Below are positions 9,701 through 18,204 of a DNA stretch of 64,000 nt, in pieces. The DNA lies in the NCBI GenBank assembly GCA_036522515.1, contig DATDFQ010000006.1, positions 1 through 64,000 on the forward strand, in the 5' to 3' direction. The notes below the pieces were generated by a model. It was not told the DNA's origin. It ran no database searches and was given only the letters and a program-made list of their open reading frames with translations. A program made the position numbers and the translations under genes. The DNA is from Bacteroidota bacterium. GTDB lineage: Bacteria; Bacteroidota; Ignavibacteria; UBA10030; SZUA-254. How positions within the stretch are numbered: position 1 is the first letter of the stretch; every line of letters starts with the position of its first letter.

Positions 9701-10056
9701 CCGCCCGAAACTCCGCTTGATTGCTCGAGCCAATCGTCGCCTCTATCAGTTGTGTGGAGGATCACACCGTTGTCGCCCGCGGCCCATCCCTCTGAGTCGG
9801 AGACCATGGAGATCGAGAGAATGTTGTCGGTCCTCGCGAACTCCTGCTCATACCAGCTCCCGCCGCCGTCCGTCGTGTGCAGGATGGTCCCGTATTCGCC
9901 GGCGGCCCATCCATGGGAGGCATCGATAAATTGCACGGACCGAAGCGAGTTACCCTGCGGACGGGGGGTCTGCCAGTTCCATTCGGCGGAAAGAGTCATT
10001 GCGGAAAATAGCATGCCTGCCATCACCGCGTTACGGATCAGAACCGTTGTCCTCAT
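6742..10056 (-). CDS. T9SS-secreted double beta-propeller protein (YCF48/BNR-like), copy 2
   Basis: A 1104-residue paralogue of the gene at 3210-6500 with the same order: signal peptide (MRTTVLIRNAVMAGMLFSAM), 14 YCF48/BNR-like blades, an SdrD-B-like domain near residues 605-690, two 'GWN/GYWVKF' modules, and a T9SS type A sorting domain near 1005-1104 ('NSPNPFNPATRVRF'). Long stretches of the propellers differ from copy 1 only by conservative changes, so this is a tandem duplication. The frame is open to 10125, but the ATG at 10056 supplies the signal peptide and lies about 62 nt after the predicted transcription start, so the longer start is rejected. Divergence is highest in the sorting-domain linker and the SdrD-B region. 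Confidence 0.9.
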   Translation of the reverse strand: MRTTVLIRNAVMAGMLFSAMTLSAEWNWQTPRPQGNSLRSVQFIDASHGWAAGEYGTILHTTDGGGSWYEQEFARTDNILSISMVSDSEGWAAGDNGVILHTTDRGDDWLEQSSGVSGGLNSILFRDPLNGWAAGDNEVILHTTDGGATWSIRHQVFNPNSVLNALAFVSPSEGWVVGAGRRVYHTSDGGATWLLKPVGSGVTASYLSVAFIDSALGFIAGTGGELYRTTDGGLTWPAASSGDASNLNQILMQNSFVGWMVGDGSKVLRTINGGLSWSTVMIGDGEDYNGLARVGGMLWAVGEVGKIIQSSNGGTAWSSVDAGSRLSANWIDTPTPTVGVAVGQTGLILRTIDGGSTWAEQTSPSPSVSCYGVKFTDADHGWAVGDNGAIFRTTDGVNWATQQSGVPHSLFGVTFGTGSAGWIVGGEAAGFTGVILHSTDAGASWNVQYSGVPRILYGVSFPDAQNGWAVGEEGYILRTTNGGTTWSTESSGTAAALFWCSFPDPKNGWAVGDSGVILHTSDGGSSWHAQASGVTTTLYSMAHVNSSEEYIAADEGTILHTYDAGAHWVAEYSRTAHSLFGVATPGTGAVWACGDYGTVVRDSLHSPLGTINGMVYFDANNDGNYNAGDSGMGGWKVKIDGPVPDSALTRQDGTFIFENLPLGSYTLSEAVRESWTQTSPAGSFSFTLAANGPFFTGLFGNFAAGAAPYKVNGGWNVLSLPLLVQDPRETAVYPTATSPAFGYAGSYYLLDTINPGMAYWLKFPGPQTLWLSGTSNRHDTLGLEQGWNMIGTVSDTVSAAGVITEPPGLIASHFFGYNQGYAPTDVLVPGQGYWVKFSQTGSLVLRAGPRDAASGPGSRALPDDGSNLLNRMTVSDARGNHQTLYFATRENLKLTGEHALPPLPPGDCFDARFPDNSDAVLFSPDEVRAGRGTIRLRSYALPLRFNWSRRNENRMRYELRTESGEVLAAISSDTGLFILRNRQIPAVVLTPAVDRGNGGIPIGFSLSQNSPNPFNPATRVRFSVPSQDDRQPSVQQAARAGSAGRVQLKVYDVLGREIATLVDEEKQPGVYEAVWNASSVPSGIYLYRLTAGSRSAVKKMVLMK

Positions 10057-10124
10057 GTACGCATATTCAGAAGAATCCCGGGTATGGGTGCAGTCATGGA
10101 GGTGGAACCGATCCATACTCCACA

Positions 10125-10153
10125 ATCTTAAAACTAATTTAGCGCTAATTCAA
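10125..10153 (-). promoter_or_regulatory. Predicted promoter for propeller copy 2, with palindrome in the spacer
   Basis: The minus strand reads TTGAAT, 17 bp, TAAGAT. The perfect 10-bp palindrome TTAGCGCTAA (10139-10148) overlaps the -35/spacer boundary and could be an operator. Predicted transcription starts near 10118. Confidence 0.5.
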
Positions 10154-10218
10154 GCCATCCGCCGTGATTTGCGACAATCCGGGGTGCCGGAGCCATCCCT
10201 CCCGACGGGTGAGAAACC

Positions 10219-10247
10219 TTGATTATGTGTGGCAAAAAGAGTACTTT
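10219..10247 (+). promoter_or_regulatory. Predicted promoter of the polysaccharide locus
   Basis: The sequence reads TTGATT, 17 bp, TACTTT. It overlaps the GTG start (10229) of the reading frame. If it is real, transcription starts near 10254 and the usable start is the ATG at 10256, giving an almost leaderless message. Confidence 0.4.
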
Positions 10248-13200
10248 TTAGGCACATGCCGATACGACTCACTCATCCGGGAAACGGCCCAAGCCCGATT
10301 CTCGGGCACCTACGCCGCCTCACTCTCGCGCTCCTTTCCGTTCTCTTCCTCGCGGCAGTTTCTCCCGGTCAAACCCCCGCACCCAGGCGGATCCTGATCA
10401 TCTTCGAAGGAAGCGATCTCCCCGCAAATCTGGGGAGGGGGGATGCGCGCGAGCTCGCGATGCTCCTCGGCCACTTCGACGTGAGCTATCAATTGAAGGG
10501 GATGGATTCTTACTCGGCGGGAGAACTCGACGGATTCGACCTCACGTTTTTCATCGGTTACAGCAAACACTACGATCCGCCGGACCGGTTCATGCGCGAC
10601 GTCTACACGACGCACCGTCAGGTCGTCTGGATGAATACCGGGATGGACCGGTTCAACAAGCAGTTCGACCTGGAGCAGCGATTCGGGCTGAAGTTCGTCA
10701 CCTTCGATACTTCGTCGAATTTCGACATCGTCCGCGCGGGGAAGCGGACCTTCACGAAGGGGGAGCCGAACCTTAACATCGTCGCCGTCGTCGGAGGGCA
10801 TTCCACCGAGGTGCTCGCCACCGCCTATTCGCAATCCACGCGGCGGGAGGCGCCGTATATCGTCCGGTGCGGCAACTTTCTCTACATTGCGGACTCGCCC
10901 TTTGCCTCGGCGACGGAAACCGACCGCTATATTTATTTTGCCGACATGCTCCACGAGCTTCTCGGGGAAGACCACCCGGAGATACACCGCGCGCTCATCC
11001 GGATCGAGGATGTGGACGTCTTCGAAGACCCCGCACGCCTGCGCGACATCGCCGATCTTCTCGCATCCAAGCGTGTCCCCTTCCTTGTCGCGATCATCCC
11101 GTTCTTTGTCGATCCCGGAGCCGGAATGCGGGTCAGCCTCTCGGACAAGCCCGAGTTCGTGGACGCGATCCACTACATGGTCTCGCGGGGAGCGACCATC
11201 GTCCTGCACGGCGTCACGCACCAGTACGAAGGAGTGACGGCGGTCGATTTCGAATTCTGGGACGGGAGCATGGACCGCAAAATAAAAAATGACTCACGCG
11301 AAAACGTCGAGCGAAAGATGAAGATGGGACTCGACGAATGCTGGAAAAACGGAATCTACCCGCTCCTCTGGGAAACGCCCCACTATACCGCGTCCCAGCT
11401 CGATTACACCGTGTTCCCGGAGTATTTCAGCACCTGCATGGAACAGCGGATGGTGATCGACAACTCGGAGTACAGCATGTACTTTCCCTACATCATCGAG
11501 CACGACCTCTACGGCCAGAGGATCCTCCCTGAAAACCTGGGATACATTCCGCTCAACGACACGCAGGAGGTCGAAGAACAGGCGGTCCGGGACCTTCTGA
11601 GGGGCGCCGAGGCGCAGCTCGCGGTCCGGGATGGCTTCGCCTCGGCCTTCATTCACGCGTTCATCGATCCGAAGTACATCGAAGAGTACGTCGACGGGAT
11701 CCTCGAGATGGGCTACACGTTCATGAATGTGACGAACGAGTCGAATGTTGTCCGGCTGAACGACAGGGTCATCGTCACCGGGGATGAAACGGTCAACCTC
11801 ACGCTCCAGGACCAGTACGTCCGGGAGACCTGGCTCCGCGCCGACGGGAAGACCGACCACTGGGAAATATCACCGGACAGGGTCCACGGCCTGATTTCGA
11901 AAACCGTCCACGTGCCTCCCGGACAGATCTACCTCGCGGAACCGTCGGAATACCGGGAAACGGAGCCTACGTTTTTCGAGAAGCTGCAATCGAACGCGAA
12001 GGTGATGTGGAACGGGATGTTCGAACCCGAACAATCGTTCGCGGAGCCGCGCGTCGGGATTCTCTGGGATACGGCCCTGACGGGGAGCGCCCTCAACGAC
12101 CAGTCGAGTTTTGCGGCCGCGTTTGGCTCGCTCGGGATCGAAGTCGACACGCTGGCGGGCGACAGCGTGGGCGACCTTGGCTCCTATAATCTTCTGATCG
12201 TCCCGTATCACGACGTTGACCGGCTTGCGAACCGCGACTACGACCGGATCGTCGATTTCGTCGAGAACGGAGGAAACGTGATCACCGACGGGAGGAACAG
12301 CCTCGCGGAGGAGCTCGGGATCAGGTTTGCGACGTCGTCCCTCAAGATCGAAAAAATGCGCGACCGGCTCTACCCGGAGGACGCGTTGATCCTCCCGGCG
12401 ACCGAGATCATGACGCGTTTCGAAGTCGACCGCAACGACGAAATATTTTGCACGGATGACCGGACCGAAGCGCCCGTGGTGGTGGGGAGGGCCTACGGCA
12501 GGGGAAAATTTCTGTTCCTCGGGATGCGCTTCGACCCGAACAGCACCGGAGGGTATAGCCGGTTTCCGTATCTGCTGGAATATGTGCGCAAGTTCTTCCG
12601 GCTTCAGCCCATTCTGAGGAGGGACAACCTGGAGGTCTACTTCGACGACGGCTACCGGCATAACACCAGCATCGAAGACCTGGTCAAGCACTGGGTGGAG
12701 GCCGGCGTCCGGATCATTCACGTCGTGGGGTGGCATCAGTATCCGACCTGGACGTACAATTATGACCGGCTGATCCGGCTTTGCCACGCGAACGGGATCC
12801 TGGTCTATGCCTGGCTCGACCCTCCCCAGGTCTCCGAGAAGTTCTGGACGGAACACCCCGAGTGGCAGGAGCTCAACTATAAAGGCGAGGCGATCCGGCC
12901 CTCCTGGCGGTACCCGGTGGCGCTCACGAGCCCCGCGTGCCTGGCCGCCGTGAAAGGGATCTTCAAGGATTTCCTCGAGAAGTACGATTGGGACGGGGTG
13001 AATCTGGCCGAGCTTTACTTTGAGTCGGGGAACGGCCCCAGGGACCCGCGGCTCCTCACGCCGATGCACGCCTCAGCCCGGGAAGAATTCCGCCGGCTCG
13101 CGGGGTTCGATCCGGCGCTCCTGCTGGAACCCCTCTCCCCCTATTATTGGAAAAAAAATCCGGGCGCCTGGAAACTCTTCGAGAATTACCGGGTCGACGC

Positions 13201-14251
13201 CCTGGTCCGGTTTCATGAGGAGTTTTTGAAGACGATCCGCGAAGTCCAGGTGGACAAGCCGGATCTCGACGTCGTCGTGACGGCGATGGACAATCTCGGA
13301 AACCCGGAGCTTCGCACGAATCACGGCGTCGACGTGAGGCGGGTGGTCGCGTTGCAGCGCGGCTACAGGTTCACCCTCCAGGTGGAGGATCCTCAGACGG
13401 AATGGTCCAAAGATCCGAGGCGCTATACGCAAATGGCGGAGAGATACCGGACGGTCCTGGCGCCGGGCGCCGGGCTGATGCTGGACCTCAACATCCTCCA
13501 GTACCGCGATGAGAAAAAACCGACACCCCTCTTTCCCACGCTGGTTCAGACCGGCATCGAGAGCTACGAAATGGTCCATTCGGCCGCCCTCGGCGCGGAC
13601 CGGGTGTCGATTTACTCCGAATCGAGCGTCAGGCCGCAGGACCTGCGCATGATGAGCTTTGCGTCTTCCGCGCGCGCGTCGCTTCGCCGCGATCCGGGCG
13701 GCGGGTGGAAGCTCGACACCCCGTTTCCGGTCGTGATGCAGCTTCCTCGCGATTATTCGGCCCTCCGGTCGACCGACGGCGACCGGATCGTTTCGGACAG
13801 GGGGATGTTTTTCATACCGGCCGGAAGCTATACGCTTGTCGGCGAAACTCACTCGGGAGATCCCTTTTCCACCGCCCCAACGGGCGGGCGGATGCTTTCC
13901 ATCTCCGGGGAATTGATCCGCCTCGAGAACTCCAACCGGAGCGTTTCGTTCTCATATAACAGCGATTCCCGCTGCGCGGTCTCCTTCAGCCATAGACCCT
14001 TCGCCATGTTCCTCGACGGAAAGGAGATCGAGGCGAACCCCCTCTCCGGCTACAGGCGGTTCAGCGTACTGCTCCCGGGGGGGACGCATACGGTGATCGC
14101 CGTGCTTGAGACCACCGTGTCGTACGGGGTCGACATCACAAGCTTCTGGTCTTCCTGGCTGATTGTGGCGTTCGGCATGACGTCCGGAGCCGCTCTTCTC
14201 ACGTTCTACACCGTCGTCAGGGTCTCCAGGCCGCCGGAACCAAGGGCGTAG
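10229..14251 (+). CDS. DUF2334 polysaccharide deacetylase fused to a TIM-barrel hydrolase-like domain
   Basis: A 1340-residue envelope protein. An N-terminal hydrophobic segment (about residues 30-47) is followed by a globular domain and a DUF2334 deacetylase-like domain (about 240-525) with metal-site-like motifs 'RIEDVD' (about 257), 'HGVTHQY' (about 326) and 'WETPHY' (about 380). Next comes a glutamine-amidotransferase-like fold (about 605-790; 'LLIVPYHDVDRL'), then a TIM-barrel glycoside-hydrolase-like domain (about 800-1180; 'VYFDDGYRH', 'VYAWLDPPQ'). A transmembrane segment lies near 1305-1330, so most of it should be periplasmic. The architecture recalls PgaB (deacetylase plus hydrolase-like domain), and the next gene, starting on the base after its stop, is PgaC-like. 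Starts are GTG 10229 or ATG 10256. Modification of a nascent polysaccharide is inference. Confidence 0.8.
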   Translation: MAKRVLFRHMPIRLTHPGNGPSPILGHLRRLTLALLSVLFLAAVSPGQTPAPRRILIIFEGSDLPANLGRGDARELAMLLGHFDVSYQLKGMDSYSAGELDGFDLTFFIGYSKHYDPPDRFMRDVYTTHRQVVWMNTGMDRFNKQFDLEQRFGLKFVTFDTSSNFDIVRAGKRTFTKGEPNLNIVAVVGGHSTEVLATAYSQSTRREAPYIVRCGNFLYIADSPFASATETDRYIYFADMLHELLGEDHPEIHRALIRIEDVDVFEDPARLRDIADLLASKRVPFLVAIIPFFVDPGAGMRVSLSDKPEFVDAIHYMVSRGATIVLHGVTHQYEGVTAVDFEFWDGSMDRKIKNDSRENVERKMKMGLDECWKNGIYPLLWETPHYTASQLDYTVFPEYFSTCMEQRMVIDNSEYSMYFPYIIEHDLYGQRILPENLGYIPLNDTQEVEEQAVRDLLRGAEAQLAVRDGFASAFIHAFIDPKYIEEYVDGILEMGYTFMNVTNESNVVRLNDRVIVTGDETVNLTLQDQYVRETWLRADGKTDHWEISPDRVHGLISKTVHVPPGQIYLAEPSEYRETEPTFFEKLQSNAKVMWNGMFEPEQSFAEPRVGILWDTALTGSALNDQSSFAAAFGSLGIEVDTLAGDSVGDLGSYNLLIVPYHDVDRLANRDYDRIVDFVENGGNVITDGRNSLAEELGIRFATSSLKIEKMRDRLYPEDALILPATEIMTRFEVDRNDEIFCTDDRTEAPVVVGRAYGRGKFLFLGMRFDPNSTGGYSRFPYLLEYVRKFFRLQPILRRDNLEVYFDDGYRHNTSIEDLVKHWVEAGVRIIHVVGWHQYPTWTYNYDRLIRLCHANGILVYAWLDPPQVSEKFWTEHPEWQELNYKGEAIRPSWRYPVALTSPACLAAVKGIFKDFLEKYDWDGVNLAELYFESGNGPRDPRLLTPMHASAREEFRRLAGFDPALLLEPLSPYYWKKNPGAWKLFENYRVDALVRFHEEFLKTIREVQVDKPDLDVVVTAMDNLGNPELRTNHGVDVRRVVALQRGYRFTLQVEDPQTEWSKDPRRYTQMAERYRTVLAPGAGLMLDLNILQYRDEKKPTPLFPTLVQTGIESYEMVHSAALGADRVSIYSESSVRPQDLRMMSFASSARASLRRDPGGGWKLDTPFPVVMQLPRDYSALRSTDGDRIVSDRGMFFIPAGSYTLVGETHSGDPFSTAPTGGRMLSISGELIRLENSNRSVSFSYNSDSRCAVSFSHRPFAMFLDGKEIEANPLSGYRRFSVLLPGGTHTVIAVLETTVSYGVDITSFWSSWLIVAFGMTSGAALLTFYTVVRVSRPPEPRA

Positions 14252-15589
14252 ATGGCGGAACATTCCCTTCTCGAACTCGACCTGAGCATCCTGTTCCTGC
14301 TTTCGGTCATCCTCATCTGGTTCATGATCGCCTACCAGCTTGTGCTCACGCTGGCGGGATTCTTCCATTACCGCCAATCGCTGCGCGAGCAAAGGGCGAT
14401 CGACGCCCGCCGCTTCGATTTTCCCAGGGTGTCGGTCCTGATTCCGGCGCACAACGAGGAGAAGGTGATCGCCCGGACTCTGGATGCAATGTTACGGCTC
14501 GAATACCCTTCGGATCGCCTCGACATCCTCGTGATCAACGACGGATCCTCCGATGCGACCCGGGAAATCGTAAACCGGTACGCGGAGCGCGACGCGCGGG
14601 TGAGGTGCTACGACATCCCCCCGGGGGAAGGCGGGAAGGGAAAATCGCGTGCCCTGAATCTCGGACTGAGCCGGACGGACGCGGAGTATATCGCGATTTA
14701 CGACGCGGACAACACCCCGCACCCCTCCGCGCTCAAGTACCTGATGGCGCAGCTCCTGCTCGACGACCGGCTGGGCGCCGTGCTGGGCAAGTTCAGAACC
14801 GTGAACAAGTCGAGAAATCTTCTCACCCGGTTCATCAACATCGAGACGCTGAGTTTCCAGTCGATGCTCCAGGCGGGCCGGTGGAAGCTCTTCAAGGTGG
14901 CGACGCTTCCCGGGACGAATTTTGTGATCCGGAGGAGCCTCCTCTCAAAACTCCGGGGGTGGGACGAGGAGGCGATGACGGAGGACTCCGAGATCAGCAT
15001 CCGCGTCTATAAGGAAGGATTCAGAATCAAATACATCCCTTACTCGATCACCTACGAGCAGGAACCGGAAACATGGTCCGCCTGGATCAAGCAGCGGACC
15101 CGCTGGGTGCGGGGGAATAATTACGTCGCTTCAAAATTTCTCAAGGAAGTCCCGGCATTCAAAAACAAGTTTCTGGCGTTCGAGCTGCTCTATCTCCTTT
15201 CGCTCTACTACGTGTTCCTGGTCGCGATCGTGAGCTCGGACGTCCTCTTCCTGCTCGGGCTTTCAAACGTCGTGATGATCAGCCTTCCCGGGCCGTACAC
15301 GGCGGTCTGGGTGGTCGCCATCGTTCTCTTTATTCTGGAAATCCTCCTCGCGCTCTCCTACGATCGCGAGGACACGGCGAAGAACATTCTTCTCACCTTT
15401 CTGATGTATTTCACCTACTGCCAGTTCTGGATCTACATCGTCGGGAAGGCCCTCTACCTCGACCTGGTCAAACGGGAGAAACGGACGTGGGCGAAGACCG
15501 TTCGCTTCGATCTCGCGCCCGAACCGCCGCCGGCGGCCTCCGCAAAATCCGCTCTCCCGCCGGCTCTCACCGGTTCCCACGAGGAGTGA
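14252..15589 (+). CDS. Processive GT2 membrane glycosyltransferase (PgaC/cellulose-synthase type)
   Basis: A 445-residue inner-membrane family 2 glycosyltransferase. It has an N-terminal hydrophobic helix, a GT-A domain with 'IPAHNEE', 'INDGSSD', a DxD-type motif in 'YDADNTP' (about residue 150), the catalytic 'TEDSE' (about 244) and the processive signature Q-R-T-R-W (about 280), then C-terminal membrane helices. Enzymes of this type, such as PgaC/IcaA and HasA, polymerise sugars on the cytoplasmic face and extrude the chain. The ATG follows the stop of the deacetylase fusion with no gap, which argues strongly for joint function. The C-terminal tail after the last helix is Pro/Ala rich. No separate PgaD-like gene is visible. 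The polymer is unknown; a deacetylated amino-sugar polymer is plausible. Confidence 0.9.
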   Translation: MAEHSLLELDLSILFLLSVILIWFMIAYQLVLTLAGFFHYRQSLREQRAIDARRFDFPRVSVLIPAHNEEKVIARTLDAMLRLEYPSDRLDILVINDGSSDATREIVNRYAERDARVRCYDIPPGEGGKGKSRALNLGLSRTDAEYIAIYDADNTPHPSALKYLMAQLLLDDRLGAVLGKFRTVNKSRNLLTRFINIETLSFQSMLQAGRWKLFKVATLPGTNFVIRRSLLSKLRGWDEEAMTEDSEISIRVYKEGFRIKYIPYSITYEQEPETWSAWIKQRTRWVRGNNYVASKFLKEVPAFKNKFLAFELLYLLSLYYVFLVAIVSSDVLFLLGLSNVVMISLPGPYTAVWVVAIVLFILEILLALSYDREDTAKNILLTFLMYFTYCQFWIYIVGKALYLDLVKREKRTWAKTVRFDLAPEPPPAASAKSALPPALTGSHEE

Positions 15590-15598
15590 CGGGGCGCC

Positions 15599-17251
15599 AT
15601 GAATGATTCCCGCCGGAGGTTGAAATCTCTCCTCGCGCCGGCTCTCATCGGTGCCGGGTATTTCCTGTTCTCCCTCGCAACCCTCTCCCGGCAGTACACC
15701 TTCGACGCGATCAGCTACCTGCTCGACGTTGAGCGGACGGATTTGAGCCTGCCCCTCCGGGCGGAACGGATCGCGTACAATTTCTTTCATTCCCAGCATC
15801 TCCTCTTCAGTTTCTTCGTCTATCTCTTCTACCACGCATGGACGCTTGCAGGCTATGCGGGTTCCGCGCTCCTTCCGGCGCAGATCCTGAATCTTCTCGA
15901 GGGCTCCGTCGGGCTCGCCCTTGTGTTCGCGATCCTTCGCGATATCACGGGCGACGTGACCCTCTCGGTGCTCTTCAGTTGCCTCCTTGGCTGTTCCTTC
16001 GCGTTCTGGGACAATACCGCCATGGTCTCCGACCACATGGCAAGCTGCCTGATGGCGCTCCTCTTGTTCCAGGCGCTGAGGAAGACTCCGATCGAAGGGG
16101 CCTCCCCGGCGAGAATCGGGTTTCTCGGATTCCTCAACGGCCTCGCGTTTCTCATGCACCAGGTGAACGGCCTTCTCGGAGTCATGTTTCTTGCCGCCCT
16201 CTGGAGCGGGGGGTTTCGTTTGAAGTCCCTCGGCATCTATCTCCTTGCCGCCCTGCTCACGGCAGGCGTGCCGTATCTTCTTGTCGGAGCTCTCCTTCTC
16301 GGGAACAGCTCGCCGCACGATTTCCTCTTCTGGAGTTTCTATTATGCGATGCCCGGCGTGATCGACGTCGCCGGCCATTACGGGACCGTGGGCGCAGGGA
16401 AGATTGTGGAACTCTTTTCCGGATTCGGGGCTTCCGTCGTCGGCGGCTTCTACTGGATGAACAGGGTCTTCGAGGTCCGCCCGCTCCAGAGGTACGGCGT
16501 CCCGCTCCTGGGTGGGCTGGGGGCGCTGCTCTTCGTCTTCATCGTGGTGAGATCGCGCCTGGGCAGGGGGGATCGGAAGGCGGGCCCGGATCACCGGAAG
16601 TCTCTCCAACTCGCCGCTTCATGGTTCGTTGCCTACGCCTTGCTTCTCTACTGGTGGTGGCCTTCCTACTACCAGCTCTGGGCGGTGCCGCTCTCCGCAT
16701 TCGTCCTCTTCGCGGGGACCTGGCTCCATGTGAACGTCGGCGCGCCTCTGATCAGGCGGCGGGCGCTCGGAACCGCCCTCGCGGGGGTGGTGCTTCTCGT
16801 GGCGTCAGCCAATGCGCTCTCCGCCTTTTACCCGTCGCACCAGATCGGGAACAACGACTACTACATGACGACCCGGGAGATCGGCAGGCGTTCGAGCCCG
16901 GGGGACCTTGTCGTCGTGCCGGGAGACGATGAATACGAAATCTACATCCCTTTTTTCGCGCGGCGGAGCGCCGTTTCGTTGCACGCCTCGCTCGTGGAGC
17001 ATCTCAACGCCCTCGACGAATCGTTCGAAGAGCTTGAGACCGCGATGAACGGAGCATGGGAGGGAGGCCACCGCGTGTTCATCGTCTCCGAGCTGCGGGA
17101 CTCGGCGGTTGCATATAGAGACCTGTACGATTTACACCACCTTTCGAGCGAGGCGGTCTCGCGGAAGTTCCGGCGGTACGCCGTGCTCGACACCGTGACC
17201 GCCGGTACGCTCACGTTGTACAAGCTCCGGAATCCGGAGGAGGGAGAATGA
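15599..17251 (+). CDS. Polytopic membrane protein, GT-C-like glycosyltransferase candidate
   Basis: A 550-residue protein with a dozen or so hydrophobic segments and a final soluble domain (about 430-550). The early loop contains acidic residues ('TFDAISYLLDVE', about 35-45) where GT-C enzymes carry their catalytic Asp/Glu, followed by a His-containing 'FFHSQHLLF'. This resembles polyprenyl-phosphate-sugar-dependent transferases (GT39/ArnT-like or DUF2723-like), but the match is loose. It starts 9 bp after the GT2 gene and overlaps the following DPM1-like gene by 4 bp (ATGA), so it is in the operon. That neighbour could make the lipid-linked sugar this enzyme uses. Confidence 0.65.
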   Translation: MNDSRRRLKSLLAPALIGAGYFLFSLATLSRQYTFDAISYLLDVERTDLSLPLRAERIAYNFFHSQHLLFSFFVYLFYHAWTLAGYAGSALLPAQILNLLEGSVGLALVFAILRDITGDVTLSVLFSCLLGCSFAFWDNTAMVSDHMASCLMALLLFQALRKTPIEGASPARIGFLGFLNGLAFLMHQVNGLLGVMFLAALWSGGFRLKSLGIYLLAALLTAGVPYLLVGALLLGNSSPHDFLFWSFYYAMPGVIDVAGHYGTVGAGKIVELFSGFGASVVGGFYWMNRVFEVRPLQRYGVPLLGGLGALLFVFIVVRSRLGRGDRKAGPDHRKSLQLAASWFVAYALLLYWWWPSYYQLWAVPLSAFVLFAGTWLHVNVGAPLIRRRALGTALAGVVLLVASANALSAFYPSHQIGNNDYYMTTREIGRRSSPGDLVVVPGDDEYEIYIPFFARRSAVSLHASLVEHLNALDESFEELETAMNGAWEGGHRVFIVSELRDSAVAYRDLYDLHHLSSEAVSRKFRRYAVLDTVTAGTLTLYKLRNPEEGE

Positions 17252-18204
17252 ACGCGCGACGCCTCTTCCTGTCCGTTGTCGTACCGATTTTCAACGAGCA
17301 GGAAGTGTTGCCCGAGCTGCAACGGCGCCTCTGCGCCGCACTCGAGGGAATGGGGGAGGATTTTGAAATCATCTATGTCGATGACGGAAGCGCCGACAAC
17401 TCGTTTCCCTACCTTGCCGCCCTGCACGGATCGGATCCGCGCGTGCGCGTGATCAGTTTCTCGAGGAATTTCGGGCACCAGACGGCGATCTCCGCGGGAA
17501 TCGAGTACGCCCGGGGCGACGGAGTGATCGTCATGGACGGAGACCTCCAGGATCCGCCGGAGGTTCTTCCCTCCCTGGTGGAAAAATGGAAGGAGGGTTT
17601 TCAGGTCGTCTACGGCGTGAGGACCCGGCGCAAGGAGAATGTGTTCAAACGGGGAGCCTATTCGCTTTTTTACAAGTTGCTCCACAAAATTTCCTACCTG
17701 GATATCCCGATCGATTCAGGCGACTTCGCGATCATGGACCGGTCGGTCGTGCAGATCCTCAAGATGATGCCCGAACGGAACCGGTTCGTCCGGGGCCTGC
17801 GCACCTGGATCGGATTCCGCCAGCTCGGCATACCCTACGAGAGGGAAGCGCGGGCGGCGGGAACGCCGAAATACACGTTCGCCAAGCTCCTCAGGCTCGC
17901 CTACGACGGGCTGGTCACCTTCTCGTACCATCCCCTGAAACTATCGACGAAGCTCGGGTTCCTCTTTTCGTTTCTCGCCATGGCCGGCGCGGTTTTCATC
18001 ATTTTTCTGAAGGTGACGCGCGGGTTCATCCCGCAGGGGTGGGCGTCGACCATCGTCGTGCTTCTCTTCGTCAGCGCCCTCCAGTTTTTCATACTCGGAA
18101 TCTTCGGGGAATATCTTGGAAGGGTGTTCGAGGAGGTGAAAGGGAGGCCGAAGTTTGTGGTGAGGGGAATGTTGGGTTTCGAGGAGCCGCCCCCGCCTCA
18201 TTGA
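17248..18204 (+). CDS. GT2 glycosyltransferase, DPM1/GtrB/ArnC-like
   Basis: A 318-residue family 2 glycosyltransferase with a compact GT-A domain ('PIFNEQEVLPEL', 'YVDDGSADNS', 'VMDGDLQDPPEV') and two C-terminal transmembrane helices (about residues 235-255 and 268-290). Members such as GtrB, ArnC and DPM1 move a sugar from a nucleotide onto polyprenyl phosphate, making a donor that GT-C enzymes use outside the cytoplasm. The ATG overlaps the upstream stop by 4 bp. Two GT-C candidates flank it (15599-17251 upstream; 18198-19646 convergent), consistent with a donor-maker/acceptor-transferase set. Its 3' end overlaps the convergent gene by 7 bp, leaving no room for a classical terminator. Confidence 0.9.
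   Translation: MNARRLFLSVVVPIFNEQEVLPELQRRLCAALEGMGEDFEIIYVDDGSADNSFPYLAALHGSDPRVRVISFSRNFGHQTAISAGIEYARGDGVIVMDGDLQDPPEVLPSLVEKWKEGFQVVYGVRTRRKENVFKRGAYSLFYKLLHKISYLDIPIDSGDFAIMDRSVVQILKMMPERNRFVRGLRTWIGFRQLGIPYEREARAAGTPKYTFAKLLRLAYDGLVTFSYHPLKLSTKLGFLFSFLAMAGAVFIIFLKVTRGFIPQGWASTIVVLLFVSALQFFILGIFGEYLGRVFEEVKGRPKFVVRGMLGFEEPPPPH

Noticed and set aside
15263..16609. 448-codon minus-strand frame across two glycosyltransferase genes
   Set aside because: Charged, domain-free translation spanning the junction of two membrane-protein genes; a shadow.
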